From the NCBI GenBank assembly GCA_000431795.1, contig FR887371.1, positions 33,936-97,935 on the forward strand: a stretch of 64,000 bases of DNA. Reading direction: 5' to 3'. Shown one piece after another: positions 55,299 through 62,475 of the stretch. A model generated the notes under the pieces. It was given only the letters and a program-made list of their open reading frames with translations, had not been told where the DNA came from and searched no databases. A program made the translations under genes and the position numbers. How positions within the stretch are numbered: the stretch's first letter is position 1; every line of letters begins with the position of its first letter. The stretch is from Clostridium sp. CAG:302. GTDB taxonomy: Bacteria > Bacillota_I > Bacilli_A > RF39 > UBA660.

Positions 55299-56747
55299 CT
55301 AATATTCAACTCTACAAGTAGTATTTGCTGAGACTGAATTTATAGTAACTATATAACGAACACCAGAACTATGACTTATAGAACAAGTCTGTCCATTTGT
55401 GCAAGTACATGTCATACTTGAAGTTGGAGCAGTAAAGTATTTTTCATACTTATTACCTCCAGACACTGAAGCAGTATCATACAAAGTATCATCAACATAT
55501 AGTGTAACTGTAAATGGTCCACTACCTCCAGAAGATTTAGCAGTTAATGTTTTAGTCACAGCACTTGCTCCCATCGTTCCAGAACATGGACTTGATGATG
55601 TACATGAATTCATTGTATAACCAGTTGAAGCAGTTCCATAATAATAATATGTTGTTCCATATTTTACACTTAATGTTTTGTTAGAGGTTGAAGAAGTATA
55701 GCTACTTGCTCCATTAACTTTGTAATATATAGTGCTTACACCTGTACCTTTATTTAATGTTAAATTATAACTATTTGCTGTAGCAGTTAAACTCTTTGTC
55801 ACAGCACCTGCTCCCATTGTTCCAGAGCATGGACTAGATAAGGTACATGAACTCATTGTATAACCTGTCGAAGCAGTACCATAATAATAATATGTTGTAC
55901 CATATTTTACAGCCACTGTTTTAGAAGCTGTTGATGAACTATAATTAGTTGCCCCATTTACTCTATAATATATTGTACTTACACCTGTTCCTTTACTTAA
56001 AGTTAAATTGTAACTATTTGCACTTGCAGTTAAAGTCTTAGTTACTGCACTTGCTCCCATTGTTCCAGAGCATGGGCCAGATGATAAACTACACGAATTC
56101 ATTGCATATCCAGTTGAAGCAATACCATAATAGTAATATGTTGACCCTTCATTTACACTAACAGTTATACTACTATTAGTAGTTGAGGCATAAGTATTAG
56201 AACCATTTATTTTGTAATACATAATAGATATACCTGTTCCCTTAGTTAAAGTTAAATTATACTTTGCTACAGTAGCAAGAGTTATAACTTTCATATAACT
56301 AGGAAGAACTATATCTTCTTTACTTGTAGTAACACCAATAGTAATAGTAATTGTGTTTGAAGTGTTATTTTTGATATCCATACTCAAAGTACCACCTTGA
56401 CCAATATCGGTGCCACTAGGATCTATATCACTTTCTTGATTTCTGACAAAAGATATATCATTACTATTTCCTTCATAAATATACCACACAGCATACTTAA
56501 CGCCATCAATTTGTTCATCATTAAATATAGAAACATTAGTAGTTCTTGTGGCATTAGGTCCTATTGTTACCTCAACAGTATCAAAAATATCACCATTATA
56601 AGATAAATTAGATGAAAACGATATTGGATTACTAATTTCTGCACTTGCAGTAAAAACAGCCAGTGTAGAACCAATACCAAGTCCAACTAAACCAATAGTA
56701 ATAACTAAAATTAAATAAATTGTCTTCATAGAAATTTTAGTTTTCAT
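55299..56747 (-). CDS. Secreted repeat protein with SipW-type-like N-terminus
   Basis: 482 residues. The N-terminus (IYLILVITIGLVGLGIGSTLAVFTASAEI) resembles TasA/camelysin-type signal peptides (..GTxAxFTxxxE). A beta domain (45-160) follows. Three repeats of about 80 residues start at 163, 246 and 327, each with YNLTLxKGTG, YYxxNG, a YYYYGxASTGY block and a Cys pair (SC..PCSGTMG). The C-terminal beta domain (410-482) has five more cysteines. It should be exported and perhaps stabilised by disulfides. No type IV pilin motif (G-F-x-x-x-E) is present although it lies 14 bases behind a prepilin peptidase gene. Possible biofilm matrix or surface protein; function unknown. AAGGAGGG stands eight bases before the ATG. 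Confidence 0.75.
   Translation of the reverse strand: MKTKISMKTIYLILVITIGLVGLGIGSTLAVFTASAEISNPISFSSNLSYNGDIFDTVEVTIGPNATRTTNVSIFNDEQIDGVKYAVWYIYEGNSNDISFVRNQESDIDPSGTDIGQGGTLSMDIKNNTSNTITITIGVTTSKEDIVLPSYMKVITLATVAKYNLTLTKGTGISIMYYKINGSNTYASTTNSSITVSVNEGSTYYYYGIASTGYAMNSCSLSSGPCSGTMGASAVTKTLTASANSYNLTLSKGTGVSTIYYRVNGATNYSSSTASKTVAVKYGTTYYYYGTASTGYTMSSCTLSSPCSGTMGAGAVTKSLTATANSYNLTLNKGTGVSTIYYKVNGASSYTSSTSNKTLSVKYGTTYYYYGTASTGYTMNSCTSSSPCSGTMGASAVTKTLTAKSSGGSGPFTVTLYVDDTLYDTASVSGGNKYEKYFTAPTSSMTCTCTNGQTCSISHSSGVRYIVTINSVSANTTCRVEY
55538..56261 (-). repeat. Three tandem ~245-bp coding repeats
   Basis: The three protein repeats (about residues 163-245, 246-326, 327-403) are also close at DNA level, above all the second and third. 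Each contains the two-Cys CSGTMGA block. Such repeats could recombine and change copy number. Confidence 0.85.
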
Positions 56748-56761
56748 TACACATTCCCTCC

Positions 56762-57526
56762 TTATTTACTAAAGAAATTAAGTATTTCAGATATATCAAC
56801 TTTAGATATATGTATTAGTATTGCAGCCATTGCTAAGAATGGCCCAAAAGGTATTAAATTATCTTTCCTACTAAATAGCGTATAAACTGCTACTGGAAAA
56901 GCAATAAAAGTAGCCAAGAATATATCACATATACATAGAGGATATCCAATTACTATTCCAAATAGAAACATTAATTTAATATCTCCTCCACCCATAGACT
57001 CTCTCTTAAATAGCTTATCCCCTATTAATTTTATCACATACATTGTAACAAAAGCAAGTATTCCTGCAATAATTTTATCAGCAGTATACTCAAGTCCAAA
57101 GAAGATAAGTTCTAAAATTATAATGACAATAGCGGCCACTGCTATAACTTCATCTAATATAATCATATATTCAATATCACTTACAATAATAGTAATTAAA
57201 CTAGATATAAATATTAAACTAATAACAAAGTTATAGCTAAAACCAAATGAATGGTAAGAAGTACAAAATAATACTCCAGTAATAACTTCAACTAATAAGT
57301 AACTTATTGGTATTTTATTATGACAGCATCTACTTTTACCACCTTGTATAACATAAGATACCACTGGTATTAATTCATACCACCTAAGTTTATGTTGACA
57401 ACTATGGCAATGACTTCTAGGATACAGAATAGATTCATTATTAGATAGCCTCACAGCCAAATTATTAAGAAAACTACCCATTGCTGTTCCAAAGATAAAT
57501 ATTATTATATATATATATATTTCCAT
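56762..57526 (-). CDS. Prepilin peptidase (A24 family)
   Basis: 254 residues with about seven hydrophobic helices. GTAMGSFLNNLAVRL and RSHCHSCQHKLRWYELIPVVSYV are the methyltransferase-side N-terminal domain with CxxC (40/43). GKSRCCHNKIP keeps only the adjacent Cys67-Cys68 instead of the usual second CxxC. The aspartyl protease residues are Asp117 (SDIEY) and Asp182 (MGGGDIKLMF). It cuts (and perhaps N-methylates) prepilin leader peptides at the inner face of the membrane. It is eight bases behind the ComGB-like gene. No pilin or PilB/ComGA ATPase is in the window, so its substrates are elsewhere. Confidence 0.9.
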   Translation of the reverse strand: MEIYIYIIIFIFGTAMGSFLNNLAVRLSNNESILYPRSHCHSCQHKLRWYELIPVVSYVIQGGKSRCCHNKIPISYLLVEVITGVLFCTSYHSFGFSYNFVISLIFISSLITIIVSDIEYMIILDEVIAVAAIVIIILELIFFGLEYTADKIIAGILAFVTMYVIKLIGDKLFKRESMGGGDIKLMFLFGIVIGYPLCICDIFLATFIAFPVAVYTLFSRKDNLIPFGPFLAMAAILIHISKVDISEILNFFSK

Positions 57527-57534
57527 AAAATCAC

Positions 57535-58839
57535 CTATAAAATGTCATTATACATACTAAACATTGGAACAAATATAGCAAGTAATACAACACCTACTAT
57601 TCCCGCAAGTAATATTATCATAACAGGTTCTATTAAACTTTTTAATCTTTGAACTAAAGCTTTTTGTTCCTCTTCATAATAAGAAGCAACATTTTCCATC
57701 ATTACCCCAAGTCTACCTGTTTTTTCTCCAGTAACTAACATTTCATAAGCAATTCTAGGAAAAGCCCATTTATCCTCAAAAGCTTTAGATAAGCCAGCAC
57801 CTGTACTAAGATTAGTAACAGCCTCTTTTATTATATCTTTATATATCTCATTATTAGTAACCTTGCCTAACATTTCAATACTATCAGTAATAAATACATC
57901 ATGTCTAATAAGTGAAGAAAAAGTCTTAGTAAACATAACTATCTGATTATCAATTATTACATTTTTAATTATTGGAATATGCATAAGTATATACTGAACA
58001 AAATATCTAAACTTCTTAATATTCTTATACATAGCAATAAGTATAATAATAACACCTGCTACTGCAATAATAATCTTAATAATATTATCTTTAACAAAAT
58101 TACTAGTATTAACCAAAAATACCGTAATACCAGGAAGGTCTGCACCTAACTGCTTAAATATATCTTCAAACCTAGGTATAATAAATATAAGTAAGAATGT
58201 TAATACCGCAATAGCCACAACTAGAACAACACTTGGATAAGTAAGTGCAGATATTATTTGTTTTCTATTAGTATCAGCAGTCTTGTAATATGCTGCCATA
58301 TCATCTAATGCCTCAGTTAAATTACCAGTAAGTTCTGAAGTTTTAAGCATATTAATAAGTAGTTTAGGAAATATATTTCCTTGTCTAGCCAGTGCTTCAC
58401 TAAAAGGAGCACCAGTATTTAATTCATATAATATTTTTTTATATAAATTCTTTCTATTCTTATTCTTAGTTTGCTCATCTAACATAACAATAGAATCAGT
58501 AAGTGGAATACCACTCTTAATATAGGTAGACAACTGTGTTAAAAAGAATACTAAATCTTTATATTTCATTGGTCTTTCTAATGTTAAAAAATCACCAAAT
58601 TTACTAATTTTAGTTTCCTTAATTTCAAGTATCTTATACCCTTGACTATTTAAGAAAGACTCTACATCTAATCTTCTAAAAGCATCAAAATAACCTTTAA
58701 CAGTCTTACCCTCCTTGTCGTAGCAGGTATATTTATATCTTGTTTTAACTCTACTCGCAGCAGTATTACCACTAACAGTTTGATTAGAAGAAAAAACAGC
58801 ATTATTATTACTAGTATTATTAACATTTTTACCATTCAT
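57535..58839 (-). CDS. Type II secretion F / PilC / ComGB family protein
   Basis: About 434 residues. A variable Asn-rich start is followed by YKYTCYDKEGKTVKGYFDAFRR (an N-terminal PilC-like segment) and two T2SF domains (about 105-230 and 310-430). The motifs LVFFLTQLSTYIKSGIPLTDSI, LKTSELTGNLTEALDDMAAYY and MLVTGEKTGRLGVMMENVASYYEEE are visible, with three hydrophobic helices. It is the inner-membrane platform of a type IV-like pilus or competence pseudopilus. The ATG at 58839 has AGGTGA seven bases upstream. It is the first gene of the operon (promoter 58865-58893) and lacks the ComGA ATPase beside it. Confidence 0.9.
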   Translation of the reverse strand: MNGKNVNNTSNNNAVFSSNQTVSGNTAASRVKTRYKYTCYDKEGKTVKGYFDAFRRLDVESFLNSQGYKILEIKETKISKFGDFLTLERPMKYKDLVFFLTQLSTYIKSGIPLTDSIVMLDEQTKNKNRKNLYKKILYELNTGAPFSEALARQGNIFPKLLINMLKTSELTGNLTEALDDMAAYYKTADTNRKQIISALTYPSVVLVVAIAVLTFLLIFIIPRFEDIFKQLGADLPGITVFLVNTSNFVKDNIIKIIIAVAGVIIILIAMYKNIKKFRYFVQYILMHIPIIKNVIIDNQIVMFTKTFSSLIRHDVFITDSIEMLGKVTNNEIYKDIIKEAVTNLSTGAGLSKAFEDKWAFPRIAYEMLVTGEKTGRLGVMMENVASYYEEEQKALVQRLKSLIEPVMIILLAGIVGVVLLAIFVPMFSMYNDIL

Positions 58840-58864
58840 AATATAATCACCTATTCTATAAATA

Positions 58865-58893
58865 ATTATAACATAGAATAATCTATTTTTTAA
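58865..58893 (-). promoter_or_regulatory. Promoter of the ComGB-like operon
   Basis: Minus strand extended -10 TGTTATAAT (TATAAT at 58865-58870) with a weak -35 TTAAAA (58888-58893). It is divergent from, and shares its -35 region with, the promoter at 58890-58918. Confidence 0.6.
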
Positions 58894-58918
58894 CATTTTT
58901 TTATAAATTTCATATATT
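58890..58918 (+). promoter_or_regulatory. Promoter of the YqfQ-like gene
   Basis: TTAACA (58890-58895), 17-base spacer, TATATT (58913-58918). Confidence 0.7.
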
Positions 58919-58941
58919 ATTTTAGAAAGGGAGTATTATAT

Positions 58942-59388
58942 ATGTATGGAAATAACTTTGGATATCCTTTTATGGGTGGGATGCCTAATCAAATAGTACC
59001 TCCAATGACAGGAAATATGATGGGACCCATGATAGGAGCCCCTCTAAGGTCTGGAGGTGGTGGTCTTCGTTCGTTATTAGGCCTAGGTAGGATGTCAACA
59101 GGCACCAGTGGTTTTAACTTTACCAGTCTTTTAAATGGTGCTTCAAAAACACTTGGAGTAGTAAAAGATGCCATCCCCGTAGTCAAAGAAGTCGGACCAA
59201 TGATGAATAATATGCGTTCTATGTTAAAAATAGCCTCAGTATTCAAAGACGAAACAGATACCACAAAAAAAGAAGATACTACATCTCCGAATATAGCATC
59301 TTCAAACATAAATAGTAATAACACTACTACTACTCAAAAAGTAGAATATACAAATCAAACAAATAACCAGCCAAATTTCTTTTTATAA
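58942..59388 (+). CDS. YqfQ/VrrA-like small protein
   Basis: 148 residues. The start is rich in Met, Gly and Pro (YGNNFGYPFMGGMPNQIVPP), followed by GLRSLLGLGRM and a central helix (LLNGASKTLGVVKDAIPVVKEVGPMMNNMRSMLKIASVF). The Asn/Thr-rich tail ends in NQPNFFL. This order (Met/Gly-rich head, LLG segment, helix with VKDAxPxVK, short hydrophobic end) recalls the YqfQ/VrrA family of Bacillus, whose function is unknown. AAAGGGAG precedes the ATG. The frame on the opposite strand over 58989-59324 is judged spurious. Confidence 0.6.
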   Translation: MYGNNFGYPFMGGMPNQIVPPMTGNMMGPMIGAPLRSGGGGLRSLLGLGRMSTGTSGFNFTSLLNGASKTLGVVKDAIPVVKEVGPMMNNMRSMLKIASVFKDETDTTKKEDTTSPNIASSNINSNNTTTTQKVEYTNQTNNQPNFFL

Positions 59389-59397
59389 GAAATTTTT

Positions 59398-59904
59398 TTA
59401 TTTTATATACTTAATATCAAACTTATTATACATAAATTTCATTATAAAATAACTAATACTAGTATAAATAATAGTCATAAATATACTATGAATAATTATA
59501 TTAAACAAAAGTATAATACTATAATCACCATATCCTGTAATCATTAGTATTATAAAGGATAATATATGATAAATAATAATACCAACATAACTAATAATAT
59601 TAGTCATAAAAACATTTCCTGGTAATATATTATACAATATTTTAATAACTATCCCAATAATAATAAATATAAAAGTATTAACAAATATTGTTGAAGTATA
59701 AAGAATATCAAATAATATACCAAATATAAATATAAGTATAAAAAACTTCTTATCATTATCAAAATAAGGATATATAATAGCAAAAGATATAATTATATAT
59801 ATCGTAGTAAAATAACTAATATTAGATAAAGTACTAGGAAATATATTAGACATAATACCTTCAAGTAAAAAAGAAATAACCAAATATATAATACTAATAA
59901 TCAT
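59398..59904 (-). CDS. mreD: Rod shape-determining protein MreD
   Basis: 168 residues with five or six hydrophobic helices and little else, as is usual for MreD: IISIIYLVISFLLEGIMSNIFP at the start, then FGILFDILYTSTIFVNTF in the middle. MreD works with MreC and MreB in the elongation complex that guides lateral wall synthesis. It overlaps the mreC end by 11 bases. No mreB is found in this window. Confidence 0.85.
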   Translation of the reverse strand: MIISIIYLVISFLLEGIMSNIFPSTLSNISYFTTIYIIISFAIIYPYFDNDKKFFILIFIFGILFDILYTSTIFVNTFIFIIIGIVIKILYNILPGNVFMTNIISYVGIIIYHILSFIILMITGYGDYSIILLFNIIIHSIFMTIIYTSISYFIMKFMYNKFDIKYIK

Positions 59905-60757
59905 TACTATCTTTCCTTTTTAATATACTAACATAATTAATATCAGTAAAATCACTTGAAGGTTTAACTTTAATAATCTTAGCTAAATCATAAGAATCAG
60001 TAGATATCTCACTAACAGTGCCTACTAAAATACCTGAAGGAAATATACCACCAAGTCCAGAAGTATATACATAGTCTCCTACTCTAACATCCTTAGTATT
60101 ACTAATACCCTCTACTTCTAAATAATTATCATTATAATCATAACTATTAATAAGACCATATAAATCATAATCACCATTACTTATATGAACAGATATCTTA
60201 TTATTAGTGTCACTCGTAGTAATAAGTCTAACATCAGAAGTAAAAGTACTAGTCTTAATAATTTTACCAATTAATCCTTTAGAATTAATAACAACCATAT
60301 CCTTCTCTACCCCATTATAAGTACCCTTATCTATCGTAATAGTATTATACCAAAAGCCAACATTTCTACTGACAACCGTAGCATTCAAATATTCATAATC
60401 AGATAAATTATGTTCAATATTAAGTTCTTCCTTTAATCTCTCAAGTTCTCTTCTAAGTTCAATATTCTCAGCCTCAATTGAAGTAACTCTATCAAGAGAA
60501 GTCTCTAATATATCATTATCTTCCTCTACACTTTTAAGTTCATTATAATCATTTATTTTACCAGATACAAATCTAACAGGATATGATATAATCTTCTCAG
60601 TATACACTAAAGCATCTCTAATAAAAGATTCAACCTTATTAAGTTTTCTATCTTCTTTAAGAGTAAAAGAAAATATAACAAAAATAATAATAATTAAAAC
60701 AATAATACCAATAACAATATATTTTTTAGGTATACTTCTTTTATTTTTTATAAACAT
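59894..60757 (-). CDS. mreC: Cell shape-determining protein MreC
   Basis: 287 residues. One membrane helix (about 13-32) is followed by a coiled coil (about 75-115, ending ELRRELERLKEELNIE) and the MreC beta domain. That domain has ATVVSRNVGFWYNTITIDKGTYNGVEKDMVVINSKGLIGKI and VRVGDYVYTSGLGGIFPSGILVGTVSEI. It acts outside the membrane as a scaffold for PBP2-type enzymes. It lies behind radC, the widespread radC-mreC-mreD order of Bacillota, here without mreB. Confidence 0.95.
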   Translation of the reverse strand: MFIKNKRSIPKKYIVIGIIVLIIIIFVIFSFTLKEDRKLNKVESFIRDALVYTEKIISYPVRFVSGKINDYNELKSVEEDNDILETSLDRVTSIEAENIELRRELERLKEELNIEHNLSDYEYLNATVVSRNVGFWYNTITIDKGTYNGVEKDMVVINSKGLIGKIIKTSTFTSDVRLITTSDTNNKISVHISNGDYDLYGLINSYDYNDNYLEVEGISNTKDVRVGDYVYTSGLGGIFPSGILVGTVSEISTDSYDLAKIIKVKPSSDFTDINYVSILKRKDSNDY

Positions 60758-60814
60758 TTATATCACATTCCCATCGTATCTTATTATATAATATTTTTAA
60801 TTAAATTAAAAGTA

Positions 60815-61492
60815 TTATAAATTATTATCTTGATAAAAACTATAATAATTGCCCTTACCAATAATAATATGATCAATTAAATTAATACCATGTAAAATAC
60901 CAATATCTTTAATTCTTTTAGTAAGTTCAATATCATTACCTGAGGGACTACTGTTACCTGAAGGATGATTATGAATACATATAATATAACTAGCGGACAT
61001 TAAATAAGCACCTTTAAATATCTCTCTTGGATGTACTAAAGAATAGTTAACAGTACCTTTAAACAATAATTTCTTATCTATATATTTCTTTTGATTATCT
61101 AAATAAATAACATAAAAGAGTTCTTGTTTAATACCATCAAATAAATTATGAAAATAATTAATAATAGATTCAGGATTAGTTAAATATACTAATTCTTTAT
61201 AATTATCTTCTAAATAAACTCTTCTTCCTAATTCAATTGCGGCCATTAACTCTATTGCTTTAATATTACCTACTCCATTTATCTTAGATAAAGTATTAAC
61301 TTCCATATTTTTAAGTTCATTAATATTATTAACTGAACTAAGTATATTATGAGATATTTCTTTTAAACCATACTTCCTAGTACCGGACTTAAGTATTATT
61401 TCAATAAGTTCTTCATTAGATATATTATCTCTACCATATTTAATAAATCTTTCTCTAGGTCTTTCCTCACTAGGTAAACCTTTTAAGTTCAC
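60815..61492 (-). CDS. radC: RadC-family JAMM/MPN protein
   Basis: 225 residues. Helix-hairpin-helix-like region (about 60-90, SKINGVGNIKAIELMAAIELG) followed by the JAMM metal site HNHPSGN (174-180) and SGNDIEL. RadC was named for a supposed repair role that later work did not support. The metalloprotease-like fold is established but its substrate is not. The GTG at 61492 has AGGTGTGAG upstream. It is the first gene of the radC-mreCD unit, with a leader of about 145 bases from the promoter at 61645-61673. Confidence 0.93.
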   Translation of the reverse strand: MNLKGLPSEERPRERFIKYGRDNISNEELIEIILKSGTRKYGLKEISHNILSSVNNINELKNMEVNTLSKINGVGNIKAIELMAAIELGRRVYLEDNYKELVYLTNPESIINYFHNLFDGIKQELFYVIYLDNQKKYIDKKLLFKGTVNYSLVHPREIFKGAYLMSASYIICIHNHPSGNSSPSGNDIELTKRIKDIGILHGINLIDHIIIGKGNYYSFYQDNNL

Positions 61493-61644
61493 TTAATCTC
61501 ACACCTTTCTTTTATATAAAGTAAAGCGTAATGTGTTGTTACTTTACCTACTATCTTCTCCTTTCATAAAGATTTTGCTCTTAATAAAATCTAATAATAA
61601 CATACTAAAATATCTCTTACAAGTTTGAGCCTTAATATGACTAC
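61493..61644 (-). promoter_or_regulatory. Long structured leader of radC-mreCD
   Basis: The presumed 5' untranslated region contains AGATTTT/AAAATCT (7-base stem), a very short open frame after a GGAG-rich stretch (Met-Lys-Gly-Glu-Asp-Ser-Arg-stop near 61566), and GTAAAGTAA/TTA-CG-CTTTAC before the radC ribosome site. No T run follows the last hairpin. This could be a translational control region; I do not recognise a known riboswitch. Confidence 0.4.
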
Positions 61645-61673
61645 ATTATATTATTTAATACTATTAAAGTCAA
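61645..61673 (-). promoter_or_regulatory. Sigma-A promoter of radC-mreCD
   Basis: Minus strand TTGACT (61668-61673), 17-base spacer, TATAAT (61645-61650). The -35 box touches the arm of the hairpin at 61672-61705. Confidence 0.8.
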
Positions 61674-61705
61674 TAAGAACTGATAAGTTAATATCAGTTC
61701 TTATT
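61672..61705. terminator. 14-bp perfect hairpin upstream of the radC promoter
   Basis: AATAAGAACTGATA (61672-61685) and TATCAGTTCTTATT (61692-61705) enclose AGTTAA. On the minus strand it would follow the RloB gene and twin-hairpin unit 3, but only TTGACTTT comes behind it, so it is a moderate terminator at best. Confidence 0.55.
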
Positions 61706-61719
61706 TTAATTATTATGTT

Positions 61720-61774
61720 CACTTTAATCCTAAGGTATTAAAGTGTTGTTATTAGCCTTTAGGTCTAATAACAA
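61720..61774. repeat. Twin-hairpin unit 3
   Basis: First hairpin CACTTTAAT/ATTAAAGTG around CCTAAGGT, second TTGTTATTAG/CTAATAACAA around CCTTTAGGT. Minus-strand TATGAT (61790-61795) lies 15 bases upstream, similar to the layout of unit 4. The rest of this 350-base gap holds the hairpin at 61672-61705, the radC promoter and its leader. Confidence 0.82.
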
Positions 61775-61842
61775 TGTATCTACATACCTATCATATATAA
61801 GCATATCTATATATTTAAAATTATACAAATAAATTGTTTTAT

Positions 61843-62475
61843 TTATTTTAATAGTTCTTCTACTATTTTATATATTTCAGTACTAGGATTAGCCTCCACA
61901 GTACCTATTATTTTACCATTTTCTAATTGGTGCTTTTCAAGTTTTTTAGTACTATCTATTGCGGTATTAATATTTTTATTAATATCAGGAAAAATATTTA
62001 TATTCTTAGCATAATTAGGATAAAACTTTTTTAATCTATTTATTAAACTTTTATTATCCATACTCGCAGTTGTATATTCATAATGAAGTAAAAACCATAA
62101 CTCTATACTTGGAGTAGATGTTATTATTTCAATACCACTCAAACTAGCAAGTTTTTTAGCCTCTTTAATCACAGTATTTTTAATAGGTTCTATATCAGTA
62201 TCAAAAATACAATATGCCCTATCACCATCACTTAAATCCACACCAATTTTTTTCATTTCTTCAATTAACATTTTAACTAAGTTCAATGGATCTGTATAAT
62301 TACCTTTTGCAAATGATATTGAATAACTCTTTTTACCATTATCAAAATTATTAAAATATAATTTTTCGGTTTTGTTTTTACCTTCAACAGCAATTATTAT
62401 TTTATTTTTTTGTTTTCTTTTTTTTCTTACTCTGTCATTACTAATTACTCGTTTATTTTCTATTCTTCTTCCCAC
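61843..62475 (-). CDS. RloB-family protein (Toprim-like)
   Basis: 210 residues. A very basic start (RRIENKRVISNDRVRKKRKQKNK) is followed by IIIAVEGKNKTEKLYFNNF (Glu31) and YCIFDTDIEP (Asp92, Asp94). The E...DxD spacing is that of Toprim-like nucleases. SGIEIITSTPSIELWFLLHYEY is the most conserved RloB stretch. RloB proteins occur in restriction and defence loci next to an ATPase, as here; the ATG overlaps the ATPase stop by 16 bases. AbiLii and the Toprim effector of PARIS have a comparable place. Likely the effector of a defence pair, by inference. Confidence 0.82.
   Translation of the reverse strand: MGRRIENKRVISNDRVRKKRKQKNKIIIAVEGKNKTEKLYFNNFDNGKKSYSISFAKGNYTDPLNLVKMLIEEMKKIGVDLSDGDRAYCIFDTDIEPIKNTVIKEAKKLASLSGIEIITSTPSIELWFLLHYEYTTASMDNKSLINRLKKFYPNYAKNINIFPDINKNINTAIDSTKKLEKHQLENGKIIGTVEANPSTEIYKIVEELLK

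Noticed and set aside
55538..56261. CRISPR-like array
   Set aside because: The repeats are about 245 bp, in frame and protein-coding, with no spacers and no cas genes nearby.
55299..56747. Type IV pilin because of the adjacent prepilin peptidase
   Set aside because: The N-terminus lacks the G-F-x-x-x-E cleavage motif and instead resembles a TasA-type signal peptide.
58989..59324. Minus-strand open frame of 111 codons opposite the YqfQ-like gene
   Set aside because: The plus-strand gene has a good promoter and AAAGGGAG before its ATG; the opposite frame has neither.
61493..61842. tRNA or known riboswitch in the largest gap
   Set aside because: No cloverleaf, T-loop or recognised aptamer core is visible; only hairpins and a promoter were found.
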